Assembly: GCF_025548555.1 (NCBI RefSeq)
Contig: NZ_JAJLPA010000011.1
Coordinates: 30,995-94,994, forward strand
DNA: 64,000 bases
Reading direction: 5' to 3'
DNA from: Sphingomonas sp. A2-49
GTDB lineage: Bacteria > Pseudomonadota > Alphaproteobacteria > Sphingomonadales > Sphingomonadaceae
The position numbers and the translations under genes were made by a program. Positions 52,485 to 62,700 of this stretch are shown in pieces (within the stretch, counting starts at the first letter, position 1; every line of letters begins with the position of its first letter). The notes beneath the pieces were generated by a model. The model saw only the letters and a program-made list of their open reading frames with translations. It made no database searches and had not been told where the DNA came from.

Positions 52485-53425
52485 ACCGTGACGCACCGCA
52501 CATCCTGGACCAGGCGATCGGCTGGCATCTGCGCCGGGACGCCATGACCGATACCGACTGGGCCGCGTTCGTCGTCTGGCTCGAGGCCGACGCGGCGCAC
52601 GCGCGCGCCTATGACGCGGTCGCCATGCGGGACGACCTTGTGGCGCAGGCCAAGTTCCCGGTCGTCGCGCCGGACACCGGGCGGCATGGCGCCAACGACA
52701 CCGCCGCGGCGCCGCGGCGCTGGTGGGCGCTTGCCGCCGGCGGCGCGATCGCGGCGGCGCTCGCCGCGTGGGGCGTGCCGCTGATGCAGACGGCCCCGGC
52801 CGGGCCGCAGGTGTTCGCCACCCGCGACGGCGAGCGGCGCGACCTGCGCCTGCCCGACGGAACGACCGTGGCGATGAACGGCGGCACGCAGATCCGCATC
52901 GCCGCTGGCGATGGACGCTCCGCCGAATTGCTTCGCGGCGAGGTGACGCTGCATGTCGTGCACGATGCGGCGCGTCCGTTCACGCTGCGCGCCGGCGACA
53001 GCGAGATCCGCGACCTCGGCACCACGTTCGACGTGCAGCGCTCGTCCGACCGGCTGTATGTCGCGGTGGCGGAGGGGTCGGTTCAGGTCGCCGGCGCACG
53101 CCTGGGCGCGGGCGATGCCTGGACGCGGACGCGCGGTCGCGCGTCGCGGGGCACCGTGGTGCCGGCGACGGTCGGCGGCTGGCGATCGGGGCTGCTGAGC
53201 TTCGACGGCACGCCCGTGGCGGAAGTCGCGGCGAGCCTGCGCCGTCTCCACGGCGTCGATCTGGCGGTCGAGCCCGGCTTGTCCGGGCGACCGTTTACCG
53301 GCATGATCCGCGTCACTGGAACTGCCGATCGCGACGTACCGCATCTGGCCGGTCTGATCGGGGCGACATGGCGGCGTGACGGCGAGCGTTGGGTATTGGC
53401 GGAACGGCCGGGGGCGACGCGCTAG
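52481..53425 (+). CDS. FecR-family anti-sigma factor
   Basis: A 314-residue inner-membrane regulator. The N-terminal cytoplasmic domain (DUF4880-like, AIGWHLRRDAMTDTDWAAFVVWLEAD) binds the sigma factor, one helix (WALAAGGAIAAALAAWG, about 84-102) crosses the membrane, and the periplasmic part holds the FecR domain (LRLPDGTTVAMNGGTQIRI, IRDLGTTFDVQ). It passes the receptor signal to the sigma factor. It overlaps the receptor gene by 50 bases. Confidence 0.92.
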   Translation: MNRDAPHILDQAIGWHLRRDAMTDTDWAAFVVWLEADAAHARAYDAVAMRDDLVAQAKFPVVAPDTGRHGANDTAAAPRRWWALAAGGAIAAALAAWGVPLMQTAPAGPQVFATRDGERRDLRLPDGTTVAMNGGTQIRIAAGDGRSAELLRGEVTLHVVHDAARPFTLRAGDSEIRDLGTTFDVQRSSDRLYVAVAEGSVQVAGARLGAGDAWTRTRGRASRGTVVPATVGGWRSGLLSFDGTPVAEVAASLRRLHGVDLAVEPGLSGRPFTGMIRVTGTADRDVPHLAGLIGATWRRDGERWVLAERPGATR

Positions 53426-55766
53426 CCGCATCCTGTCGGCGCTGTGCGTGCTGGCCGCGACCGCGGGCAGCGCGGCGGCGCAGGGGCGCGCGGTCGCGAT
53501 CGTCCTGCCCGCCGCGACGCTCGACCGCACGCTCGTCGCGCTGTCCGGCGCCACCGGGACCGATATCGCAAGCACCGAAGCCGGCCTGCGCAGCGTCCGC
53601 ACCAGGCCGTTGCGCGGCAGCATGACGGTGGCACAGGCGCTCGATCGCCTGCTCGCGGGAACCGGTTATCGGGCGGTGCCGGGCGGCGGCGGCGCGTATC
53701 GCGTCGTTGCCATCCCTCGTCGGAAGGCGCCGCCACCGCCACGGCGCCGGGTGGCGCCGGAGCCGTTGCCCGCGGACATCGTCGTGACGGCGAGCAAGCA
53801 GCGGGTGTCCCTGCTCCGCTATCCCGGCAGCCTGACGCGCGTGGCGGGATCGCCGCTTCAGGCGAACGGCGCGACCGGCGACATCAGCGCGCTGGCGCAG
53901 CAGCTGCCGATCCTCCAGACCACGCAGCTCGGCGTCGGCCGCAACAAGGTGTTCATCCGCGGCATCGCCGACAGCAGCTTCAACGGCACGACCCAGTCGA
54001 CCGCGAGCGTCTACCTCGACGACGTGCAACTCAACGCATCGGGGCCCGATCCCGGCCTGCGCCTGTACGACATGCAGTCGGTCGAGGTGATGGAGGGACC
54101 GCAGGGCACGCTGTACGGCGCCGGCGCGATCGGCGGCGTCCTGCGCCTGACGTCGCACGCGCCCGAGCTGGATCGCGTCGCCGCCTCGATCGGCGCCGGG
54201 GCGACCGTGACGCAGGGCGGATCGCCCGGCGGCGACCTTGCCGGCATGGTCAACCTGCCGGTGATCGCCGGCCGCGTCGCGCTGCGCACGGTCGCCTATG
54301 TCAGCCGCGACGGCGGTTACATCGACGATCCGCGTCGCGGCGGGAACGACGTCAACCGGACGAACACGGTCGGCGCGCGGATCGCGCTGCGCGTCGATCC
54401 GGGGAGTGGCTGGCGGATCGACACGAGCGGCGTCGCCCAGCAGATCCGCGCGCGCGACGGCCAATATGCCGAGCGCCCGGACGGCGCGCTGCGCCGCACC
54501 ACCGCAACCGCACAGCCGTTCGCCGACCGGTTTTTGTTCGGGCGGCTGGTGATCGCCAAGGACTGGGACAGCGGGCTGCGGCTGGTGTCGGCGACGGGCG
54601 TCGCGGATTACGGCACGTTCGAGACGTTCGACGCAACCCCGGGCACCGCGGTCAACCGCCGCCCGCTCTCCTATCGCGTCGATACCGACAAGTTGCTGGT
54701 GTCGCAGGAATTGCGCCTGTCGCGGTCGCTGGCAGGGGGCAATTCCTGGCTCGCCGGATTCTCGCTGGTCAGCGACCGGTCGATCCTGTCGCGTGCGCTC
54801 GGTCTGGCGGGCAACGAGACGGATATCGTCGGGGTCAGCAACGTGACCCGTGCCGCGTCCGGCTTCGGTGAGGCGACGGTGGCGCTGTCACCCGCAGTGT
54901 CGATCACCGCCGGCGGCCGCTACACCAGCGCCCGGGTCGATGGCGAACCGTCGAGCACGCGCCGGCCGGGCGCCTATATCAAGGGGCGCTCGACGCAGCG
55001 TTTCGATCCGACGATCGCGGGCTCCGTTCAGATCGCACCCGGCATCGCCGCGTTCGCACGCTACCAGACCGGTTTTCGAACCGGCGGGCTTGCGGTGGCG
55101 CAGGGGATCGGCCGCGTCGCCAATTTCGACGCCGATTCGATCGACTTCGCCGAAATCGGCGTGCGCCGCCTGCGCGCGCGTGCGCGCGGGCTCGGCCTGT
55201 CGGTCAGCGCGTCGACCGCGAACTGGACGGGGATCCAGGCCGATCTGCTCAACCGGCGGGGGCAGCCGTTCACCACCAACCTCGGCGATGCCCGCGTGCG
55301 GACGGTCGAGGCGACGCTCGACTGGATGCCGACGCCGCGGCTGACGGTGGCCGGCGTCGCGCTCTACGCCTTTACCCGCGTGTCCGGCCCGATCGCCGAC
55401 CAGTCGCGCGAGAACAACCGCCGGCTGCCCGAAACCCCGCCCTTTGCGGGATCGGCGACGCTCGCCTACGCCTTCGACCGGCATGGTGCCGTCACCCCGC
55501 GGGTGGGCGCCGCGCTCAGCTACATCGGCCGCTCCGTGCTCGGCACCGGCGACCTGCTCGACGTCAGCCAGGGCGACTATTTGACCGCCAGCGTGTCGGG
55601 CGGGCTGCGGTGGCGCGACCTCGACCTGACGATCGGGATCGACAATCTGACCGATGTCGCCGCCAACCGCTTTGCATTCGGCAATCCGTTCGGCCTCGCC
55701 GCGCGCGACCAGATCACGCCGCTGCGGCCGCGCAACCTGCGCGTCGGGGTCAGCGCGGCCTGGTGA
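53376..55766 (+). CDS. TonB-dependent transducer receptor with STN domain
   Basis: A 796-residue receptor. A signal peptide (ILSALCVLAATAGSAAAQ) and an STN signalling domain (about 37-112, LDRTLVALSGATGTD and TVAQALDRLLAGTGYRAV) precede the plug (IVVTASKQ, VYLDDVQLNASG) and the barrel, which ends LRVGVSAAW. The STN domain marks a FecA-type transducer that works with the FecR and sigma factor just before it. GTG 53376 lies inside the FecR gene. Similar sphingomonad receptors often import siderophores or unknown organics; the substrate is not identifiable. Confidence 0.92.
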   Translation: MTASVGYWRNGRGRRASRILSALCVLAATAGSAAAQGRAVAIVLPAATLDRTLVALSGATGTDIASTEAGLRSVRTRPLRGSMTVAQALDRLLAGTGYRAVPGGGGAYRVVAIPRRKAPPPPRRRVAPEPLPADIVVTASKQRVSLLRYPGSLTRVAGSPLQANGATGDISALAQQLPILQTTQLGVGRNKVFIRGIADSSFNGTTQSTASVYLDDVQLNASGPDPGLRLYDMQSVEVMEGPQGTLYGAGAIGGVLRLTSHAPELDRVAASIGAGATVTQGGSPGGDLAGMVNLPVIAGRVALRTVAYVSRDGGYIDDPRRGGNDVNRTNTVGARIALRVDPGSGWRIDTSGVAQQIRARDGQYAERPDGALRRTTATAQPFADRFLFGRLVIAKDWDSGLRLVSATGVADYGTFETFDATPGTAVNRRPLSYRVDTDKLLVSQELRLSRSLAGGNSWLAGFSLVSDRSILSRALGLAGNETDIVGVSNVTRAASGFGEATVALSPAVSITAGGRYTSARVDGEPSSTRRPGAYIKGRSTQRFDPTIAGSVQIAPGIAAFARYQTGFRTGGLAVAQGIGRVANFDADSIDFAEIGVRRLRARARGLGLSVSASTANWTGIQADLLNRRGQPFTTNLGDARVRTVEATLDWMPTPRLTVAGVALYAFTRVSGPIADQSRENNRRLPETPPFAGSATLAYAFDRHGAVTPRVGAALSYIGRSVLGTGDLLDVSQGDYLTASVSGGLRWRDLDLTIGIDNLTDVAANRFAFGNPFGLAARDQITPLRPRNLRVGVSAAW

Positions 55767-55904
55767 CGTCGCGGGTCTGCATGACAGGTCGATGACGGCG
55801 GGTGTCGGCAATCCTGCCAGAACTTCGCGTAAGTAACGGGCAACGCTGCATGTGTGTCGGCCCCGTCCGGATCGCGCGATGACAGGCTTTTCATTTGCAT
55901 CCCC

Positions 55905-55924
55905 CCCGGAAAAACGGGACTTTT
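55905..55924 (+). terminator. Weak hairpin with T-run, possible terminator
   Basis: A four-base stem CCCG and CGGG with loop GAAAAA is followed by ACTTTT. It lies 139 bases after the STN receptor stop and before the next gene. The stem is short, so termination is uncertain. Confidence 0.25.
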
Positions 55925-55945
55925 CTGCCGTTGTCACGGACGGAT

Positions 55946-57709
55946 ATGGAGTCGGCGGTGAAGACGATCAACGCGCTCGCGCTGGGTATCGGCGCGCTGC
56001 TGGTGCCGACGGCGGCGTCCGCGAAATGCGATGTCGCGCAGCTCGTCGAGCTGAAGGTGACGATGATCGGCGAAAAGCCGATGGTGGATATCGGCATCAA
56101 CGGGCAGACGCGGCGCTTCGTCGCCGATAGCGGCGCATTCTTTAGCACGATCTCGCCCGGCAGCGCACGCGAGCTGGGCCTGTCGCTGTCGAGCCTGCCG
56201 GCCGGTTTCCAGATCCGCGGCATCGGCGGCGGTGCGGACGCGAGCCTCGCGACGGTCAGGGAGGTGACGCTGGCCGGCGTGCCGCTCCGCAACATCCCCT
56301 TCATCGTCGGCGGCAGCGAGGTGGGGCCGGGGACGGGCCTGCTCGGCCAGAACGTGCTCGGCCTCGGCGACGTCGAATACGATTTGGAGCATGCCGCGAT
56401 CCGGCTGATGCGGCCGAAGGGCTGCGGCGACGCGAACCTCGCATATTGGTCGGGGACGCGGCCGGTGTCGGTGATCCCCGTCGAGCCGCGCGATGCGCAC
56501 CAGCCGCACACGATCGGCACGATCCTGCTGAACGGCAAGAAGATCCGGGCGGTGTTCGACACCGGCGCCGGCACCACTGTCCTCTCGCTGTCGGCGGCGG
56601 CGCGGGCGGGGGTGACGCCCGACACGCCCGGGGTGACGGCGGCGGGATACAGCCGCGGGCTGGGGCACAGGGTCGTCAGGACGTGGCTTGCCCCGTTCGA
56701 CGACATGACGATCGGCGGCGAGCAGATCCGCCGGACCAGATTGCTGATCGGCGACCTCGGCGTGCCCGGCGTCGACATGCTGATCGGCGCCGATTTCTTC
56801 CTGTCGCACCGGATCTACGTCTCGAACACCGCGCACAAGATGTTCTTTACCTATGACGGCGGCCCGGTGTTCAACATCACCCCGTCCCATGCGGTCGACG
56901 CGACCGGTGCGACGCTCGCCTTGCCCGTCGACGACGCCGGGCCGACCGACGCGGCGGGGCTCGCGCGGCGTGGCATGGCCTTCGCCGCGCGCCATCAGCT
57001 GAAGGAGGCGGATGCCGACCTGTCCCGCGCCATCGCGCTCGCCCCGGCGGAGGGCCATGCCTATTACCAGCGTGCGACGGTGCGGTTGCAGGAACGGCAG
57101 GCGGGGTCCGCGCACGACGACCTCGACACCGCGATCCGGCTGGCGCCGGAGGATGCGGAGGCGCGGATCCTGCGGGCGCGGATGCGGCTGGCGGTCCACG
57201 ACCGCCCGTCGGCGACGGAGGATATCGACGTCGCGGATCGCGTGCTGCCCGCGGCATCCGACCTGCGGCTGGAACTGGGCTCGCTGCTCGGCGAGATCGA
57301 CGCCTTCGACCGGGCGATCGCGCAGTTCGACGGCTGGATTCACGCCCATCCCGACGACAGCCGCCGGCCGGTCGCGCAGAACGATCGCGCCTGGGTGCGC
57401 GCGCTCGGCAACCGCGAGCTGCCGGCCGCGCTGTCCGACGTCGATGCCGCGATCCGCCAGCGCCGCGACAATGCCAATTTCCTCGATACGCGCGGGCTCG
57501 TCCACCTCCGGCTGGGGCAATATGACAAGGCGGTCGCGGACTATACCGCATGCCTCGCCGCGCAGCCGCGCAGTGCCTGGTCGCTCTACGGCCGCGGTCT
57601 CGCCGAGCGGCATCTGGGACAGACCGCCGCGGCGGAGGCCGATGTGGCGGCGGCGCTGAAGATCGCGGTGCATATCGACGAACGGTTCAGGGCGCTGGGG
57701 ATCGCCTGA
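55946..57709 (+). CDS. Retropepsin-like aspartic protease with TPR repeats
   Basis: A 587-residue exported protein. Two retropepsin-like domains each carry an active-site triad: Asp61 in VADSGAFFS and Asp205 in FDTGAGTTV. From about residue 340 come four or five TPR units (ADLSRAIALAPAEGHAYYQRAT, DLDTAIRLAPEDAEA and others). The signal peptide is NALALGIGALLVPTAASA. ATG 55946 is used; GTG 55958, with GGAG upstream, gives an equally good signal. Such tandem retropepsin/TPR proteins are widespread in sphingomonads but have no firm function. It is convergent with a related single-domain gene, 12 bases apart. Confidence 0.8.
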   Translation: MESAVKTINALALGIGALLVPTAASAKCDVAQLVELKVTMIGEKPMVDIGINGQTRRFVADSGAFFSTISPGSARELGLSLSSLPAGFQIRGIGGGADASLATVREVTLAGVPLRNIPFIVGGSEVGPGTGLLGQNVLGLGDVEYDLEHAAIRLMRPKGCGDANLAYWSGTRPVSVIPVEPRDAHQPHTIGTILLNGKKIRAVFDTGAGTTVLSLSAAARAGVTPDTPGVTAAGYSRGLGHRVVRTWLAPFDDMTIGGEQIRRTRLLIGDLGVPGVDMLIGADFFLSHRIYVSNTAHKMFFTYDGGPVFNITPSHAVDATGATLALPVDDAGPTDAAGLARRGMAFAARHQLKEADADLSRAIALAPAEGHAYYQRATVRLQERQAGSAHDDLDTAIRLAPEDAEARILRARMRLAVHDRPSATEDIDVADRVLPAASDLRLELGSLLGEIDAFDRAIAQFDGWIHAHPDDSRRPVAQNDRAWVRALGNRELPAALSDVDAAIRQRRDNANFLDTRGLVHLRLGQYDKAVADYTACLAAQPRSAWSLYGRGLAERHLGQTAAAEADVAAALKIAVHIDERFRALGIA

Positions 57710-57721
57710 CGCCGTCGCGCG

Positions 57722-58348
57722 CTATCGCGTCGCGGCGATCCAGATCCGGTCGTGGCCGAGGTCGAAGATGACCGTCGAGCGCGCGAAGGCGAGCAGGCCG
57801 ACGCGCGGCTGCGCGGCGACCGTCGCGGTGACGCCGGCGAGGGCGACCCCGCCGATCCGGATTCGCGACGAACCCCCGGCCACGGGCGCGCCGACGCCGT
57901 CGGGGCTGGCGAGATCCAGCGTCGCACGGACCGCCGGTGCCCCGTCGATCGAAAGCGGCACGGTCATGCCGCCGTCCGCATCGCGTGCGATCGGAATCGC
58001 CGTCATCCGTGCCTCTCGCCGGGCGGCGTCGCGCGCCGAGAGCAGCCGCAGCTGCCGGGCCGGAAAGTCGATCGCGATAGGGTTGCCGTCGATGAGGTCG
58101 CGCCCGATCGTCAGCGCCACGCCCGCCGGCTGGTCGCCGGCGCGCGGCGTGTCGGCACGCGTGCGCATCGCGCCGATGCCGATCGCGATCCGTCGCCCCG
58201 CGCGCAGGTCCGGCGCGATGCTCGATGTCGCCGCGCCGGGCGCGATCGCCACGCCGACGCGCCGCTCGTCGACCCGCCCGTGCACCAGCAACGTCGCCGC
58301 CAGCAGCACGAACTTGCCGCCGGTCGCCCCGATCACACCACTCATCAT
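57722..58348 (-). CDS. Degenerate retropepsin-like protein
   Basis: A 208-residue protein with the fold pattern of a retropepsin-like domain: GVAIAPGAATSSIAPDL near the N-terminus, GRDLIDGNPIAIDFPARQLRLL, and a second half with ATLDLASPDGVGAP and STVIFDLGHDRIWIA. The catalytic Asp-Thr/Ser-Gly is replaced by Ala-Pro-Gly in the first lobe and Asp-Leu-Ala in the second, so protease activity is doubtful. The start overlaps the efflux outer-membrane gene by four bases, making it the last member of the heavy-metal efflux operon. Its role is unknown. Confidence 0.65.
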   Translation of the reverse strand: MMSGVIGATGGKFVLLAATLLVHGRVDERRVGVAIAPGAATSSIAPDLRAGRRIAIGIGAMRTRADTPRAGDQPAGVALTIGRDLIDGNPIAIDFPARQLRLLSARDAARREARMTAIPIARDADGGMTVPLSIDGAPAVRATLDLASPDGVGAPVAGGSSRIRIGGVALAGVTATVAAQPRVGLLAFARSTVIFDLGHDRIWIAATR

Positions 58349-59781
58349 CGTCCTCCGTCGATCGTTCCACCCGTCGCCTGGAACAGCGCGACCGTGTCGG
58401 TCAGCCGCGCCGCACGCGCCTGCACCAGCTGCGCGCGCGCCTGTGCGTCCGCCGCCGTCGCGTTGAGCAGCTGGAGCGTGCCGACGTCGCCGAGCGCGAG
58501 CTGACGGCGGACGAAGGTCAGCGCCCGCCCGGCCGCATCACCGGCGCGGCTCGCCGCGTCGAGCGCGTCCGCGTCGGTGGCGAGGCCGGACAGCGCGTCG
58601 GCGACGTCGCCGAACGCCTGCACCACCGCGGTGCGATATTGCGCCTTGGCGCCATCGAGCGCGGCCTCCGCGGCGCGTTGCTGCCGGCGCAGTGCGCCCG
58701 CATGGAACAGCGGCTGGGTGATCCCGCCGATCAGCGTCCAGAACGGGTTGCCGCTCTTGAACATGTCGCCGAACCGCTGCGCCGACCCGCCGGCATTGGC
58801 GCTGAGCGTGATCGCGGGGAGCCGCGCGGCGATCGCGGTGCGCACGTCGGCGCCCGCGCCCTCCAGCTGCTCGCGCGCGGCAGCCACGTCGGGGCGGTCG
58901 GCGACGACCTGCGACGGCAATGCGAGGGGCAGGCGCGTCGGCAGCCGCAGGCCGACGAGCGCCGGCAGGGGCGGCAGCGCGGCCCCTGCCGCCCGGCCGA
59001 GCAGTGCCGCGATCAGCACCCGCTGGTGCGCCTCCTGCCGGACGAGCGGCGGCAGCGCGCCCTCGGCCGTCGCGAGCGCGGTCTGCTGCGTCGCCACGTC
59101 GGCGGCGCCGATCGCGCCGAGCCGCTGACGCTGCACCAGGCTGGACAGGATATCGCGGTTGACGGTGATGCCGAGGCGCGCGGCAGCGATCTGGTCGGCG
59201 AGCGCGGCCCGCTGGATCACCGCCTGGACCAGCGTCGCGACGACGGTGGTGCGCGCCGCGTCGAGGCGATGCCGCTGCACCTCCGCGGCCGCCCGGGCGG
59301 AGCGGATGCGCGACCGGGTGCCACCGAACGGGTCGAGCGTGTAGCCGACCGTCACCTGTGCGGTGTGCAGCGTGTAGAGTTGCTGGTTCTGGTCCGCGAC
59401 CGGGGGTGACAGCGCGTTGGACACGCGGGCGCGTTCCGCCTGATAGCCGGCATCGACCTGCGGCAGCAAGGCGCCGGCCGCGGCGCCGGCGAGAGCCTGC
59501 GCCTGACGCAGCGCGGCGTCCGCGCTCGCGACATCGTTGTTGCGCGCGAGCGCCTCGGCGACCAGCGCGTCGAGGCGTGGGCTGGCGAAGGTCGTCCACC
59601 AGCGTGCCGGCGCCGGTGCGGCGACGAAGTCCTGCGCCGGGCCCGAGGCCGGCGCGATCCGTGCGGGTGTCGCGGCCGGCGGAAGGACCGCCTGCGCGTC
59701 GAGATCGCGGGGGCCGGTGGTGCACGCGGTCATCGCACCGGCAGCCGCGCCGGCGAGCAGGAGGGCGAGGGCGCGGGTCAT
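58345..59781 (-). CDS. RND efflux outer-membrane lipoprotein (CzcC/NodT-like)
   Basis: A 478-residue TolC-like channel. The lipobox AGAMTACTT places Cys near residue 20 for lipid attachment. Two OEP repeats follow: WWTTFASPRLDALVAEALARN with DVASADAALRQAQA, and SQVVADRPDVAAAREQLEGAGA with GALRRQQRAAEAALDGAK, as in NodT-type channels. It completes a tripartite pump with the CzcA- and CzcB-like proteins upstream. ATG 59781 overlaps the pump gene by four bases. Confidence 0.9.
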   Translation of the reverse strand: MTRALALLLAGAAAGAMTACTTGPRDLDAQAVLPPAATPARIAPASGPAQDFVAAPAPARWWTTFASPRLDALVAEALARNNDVASADAALRQAQALAGAAAGALLPQVDAGYQAERARVSNALSPPVADQNQQLYTLHTAQVTVGYTLDPFGGTRSRIRSARAAAEVQRHRLDAARTTVVATLVQAVIQRAALADQIAAARLGITVNRDILSSLVQRQRLGAIGAADVATQQTALATAEGALPPLVRQEAHQRVLIAALLGRAAGAALPPLPALVGLRLPTRLPLALPSQVVADRPDVAAAREQLEGAGADVRTAIAARLPAITLSANAGGSAQRFGDMFKSGNPFWTLIGGITQPLFHAGALRRQQRAAEAALDGAKAQYRTAVVQAFGDVADALSGLATDADALDAASRAGDAAGRALTFVRRQLALGDVGTLQLLNATAADAQARAQLVQARAARLTDTVALFQATGGTIDGGR

Positions 59782-62700
59782 GCCGTCGCCTCCGCGGCGG
59801 CTGCGTCGCCGTGCGGGCGATGCCCGACGTCGCGGCCGTGTGCGCCGCGATCCTCCGGCGGCACGCGTCGGGAGAAGCGGTCGATCAACACCGGCAGCAC
59901 CAACAGGATCAACAGCGGCGCCAGCGCCATGCCACCGACCACGACGAGCGCCAGCGGCTTCTGCACCTGGCTGCCGATCCCGCTCGACAGCGCGGCGGGC
60001 AGCAGGCCGATCGCGGCGACCAGGCACGTCATCACGACCGGGCGCAGGCTGTGACGCACCGTCGTCGCCAGCGCGCCCTGACGGTCGACGCCTTCGTCGA
60101 CCGCGTTGTTGTACGTGGTGACGACGAGGATGCCGTCCATCACCGCGATGCCGAACAGCGCGACGAAGCCGATCGCGGCGGAGATGCTGAACGCCGTGCC
60201 GGTCAGCGCCAGCGCCAGCACGCCGCCGACCACCGCCATCGGGATCGCCGCGAAGGCGAGCAGGCTGTCGCGGATCGAGCCGAAATTGGCATAGAGCAGC
60301 AACAGCATCAGCAGCAGGCTGATCGGCACGACCACCTCCAGTCGCGCGATGGCGTTGTTGAGGTTGTCGAGCTCGCCCGCCCATTCGAGATGATAGCCGC
60401 TCGGCAGGTGGACGTTGCGGGTGATGCGCGCCCGCGCCTCGTCCACCGCCCCGCCCAGGTCACGGCCGCGTACCGAGAACTTGATCGGGATGTAGCGTTC
60501 CTGGTGCTCGCGATAGATGAACGACGCGCCGGAGGTGAGGTGCACGTCGGCGACCTCGCCCAGCGGCACCTGGATCGTGCCGGTACCGTCGGGCGCGGGC
60601 GCGCCGATGCCGATGCGCCGGATCGCCTCGATCGAATCGCGCTGTTCCGGCTTCAGCCGGACGACGATCGGGAAGTGGCGGTCGGTGCCCGCCTCGTACA
60701 GGTCGGCGGTCGAGCTGCCGCCGATCGCCGCCGCGACGGTCGCGTTGACGTCGTCGGGCGTCAGGCCGTAGCGCGCGGCCCTGGCGCGGTCGACATCGAC
60801 GCGGACGGTCGGCTGGCCCAGGGACTGGAACACGCCGAGGTCCTCGATTCCCCGCACCTTGCCCATCTGGTCCTTGATCCGGTCGGCGTATGTTTCGAGC
60901 GTCGTCAGGTCGGGGCCGAACAGCTTGATCGAATTGGCGCCCTTCACGCCCGACGCCGCCTCTTCGACATTGTCCTCGATGATCTGCGAAAAGCTGAAGT
61001 CGACGCCCGGATAGCGCGCGGCGAGCCGCTTCGAGAGTTCGGCGATCAGGCTTTCCTTGGTGACGCCGCGGGGCCACTGGTCCGCCGGTTTCAGCGGCAC
61101 GAAGAATTCGGCGTTGAAGAAACCGGTGGCGTCGGTGCCGTCGTCGGGGCGGCCGTGCGCGGACAGGACCGCCGTCACCTCGGGATAGCCGGCGATGATC
61201 CGCCGCACGCCGTTGACGACCGGCTGGCCCGCCTCGAGGCTGATCGACGGCGGCAGGGTGGCGCGGATGTACATGTTGCCCTCTTCAAGGTGCGGCAGGA
61301 ATTCGATGCCGAGCGAGCGCACGCCGATGCCGGCGACGAGCAGCATCAGCACCGCGCCGCCGATCGCGAGCACGCGGTTGCCGAGGGCGAAGGCGGCGGC
61401 GGGTTCGTAGGCGCGGCGCAGCCGGCCGACGATCCACGTCTCCACCTCCGACAGGCGGTCGGGCAGCAGCAGCGTCGCGAGCACCGGCGCGACGGTGAAG
61501 GTCGCGATCAGGCCGCCGGTGATCGCATAGGCATAGGTCTTGGCCATCGGGCCGAAGATGTGCCCCTCGACCCCGGTCAGCGTGAACAGCGGCAGGAAGC
61601 TCGCGATGATGATCGCGGCGGCGAAGAAGATGCCGCGGCTCACCTCGCTGCTCGCGCCCAGCACCGCCGAAAAGCGGTTGGCGAGCGTGAAGTGGCCGCG
61701 GCCGCTTTCGACGTGCGCGGACCGTTCGACCATGTGGCGGAAGATGTTCTCGACCATGATGACGCTGGCATCGACCACCAGCCCGAAATCGAGCGCGCCG
61801 ACCGACAGCAGGTTGGCGCTCTCGCCTTGCAGGACGAGGATCAGGATCGCGAAGGCGAGCGCGAACGGGATCGTCGCGGCGACGATGATCGCGCTGCGCA
61901 GGTTGCCGAGGAACAGCCATTGCAGCGCGAAGATCAGCAGGATGCCGACGACCATGTTCTCGAGCACGGTGTGGATCGTCAGGTGGATGAGGTCCGACCG
62001 GTCGTAGATGCGGTCCAGCCGGACGCCGGGGGGCAGCACGCCCGAATCGTTGATCTCGGCGACCTCCTTCTGCACCGCCTGGATCGTCGGCATCGACTGG
62101 GCGCCGCGCTGCATCAGCACGATCCCCTGCACGATGTCGTCCTGGTCGTTGTAGCCGGCGATGCCGAGCCGCGGCGAGTTGCCGATGCTGACGCGCGCGA
62201 CGTCCTTGACCAGGATCGGCTGTCCGCCGGCGGTGCCGACCAGCACGTTCTCGATCCCCGACGGCGTCTGGATCAGCCCGACGCCGCGCACGATCGCCGC
62301 CTGCGCACCGAAGTTGATCGTCTGGCCGCCGACGTTGCCGTCGCTCTTGGCGATCGCGGCCAGCACCTGCGCGACGGTGACGTTATGCGCGGCGAGCCGG
62401 TCGTTGTCGATCACGACGTCATAGGCGCGCAGCTTGCCGCCCCAGCCGGTGACGTCGATCACGCCGGGGATACGCTTGAACCGGCGTTGCAGCACCCAGT
62501 CCTGCAGCGTCTTGAGGTCCATCACCGAATAACCCTTGGGCGCGGTGATCCTGTAGCGGTAGATCTCGCCGACCGGGCTGGTCGGCGACAGCGTCGGCTG
62601 CGCGCCCCCGGCAAGCGGCGGCAGCTGCGACAGGCGGTTGATGACCTGCTGCTTCGCCTGTTCGTTGGTCAGGTCGTAGCTGAACTGGATCTTCACGTCG

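Noticed and set aside
51913..52491. ATG-started frame overlapping the sigma factor gene
   Set aside because: The frame starting MKSIGPDW has no domain pattern; the TTG-started frame carries clear sigma-70 regions 2 and 4.
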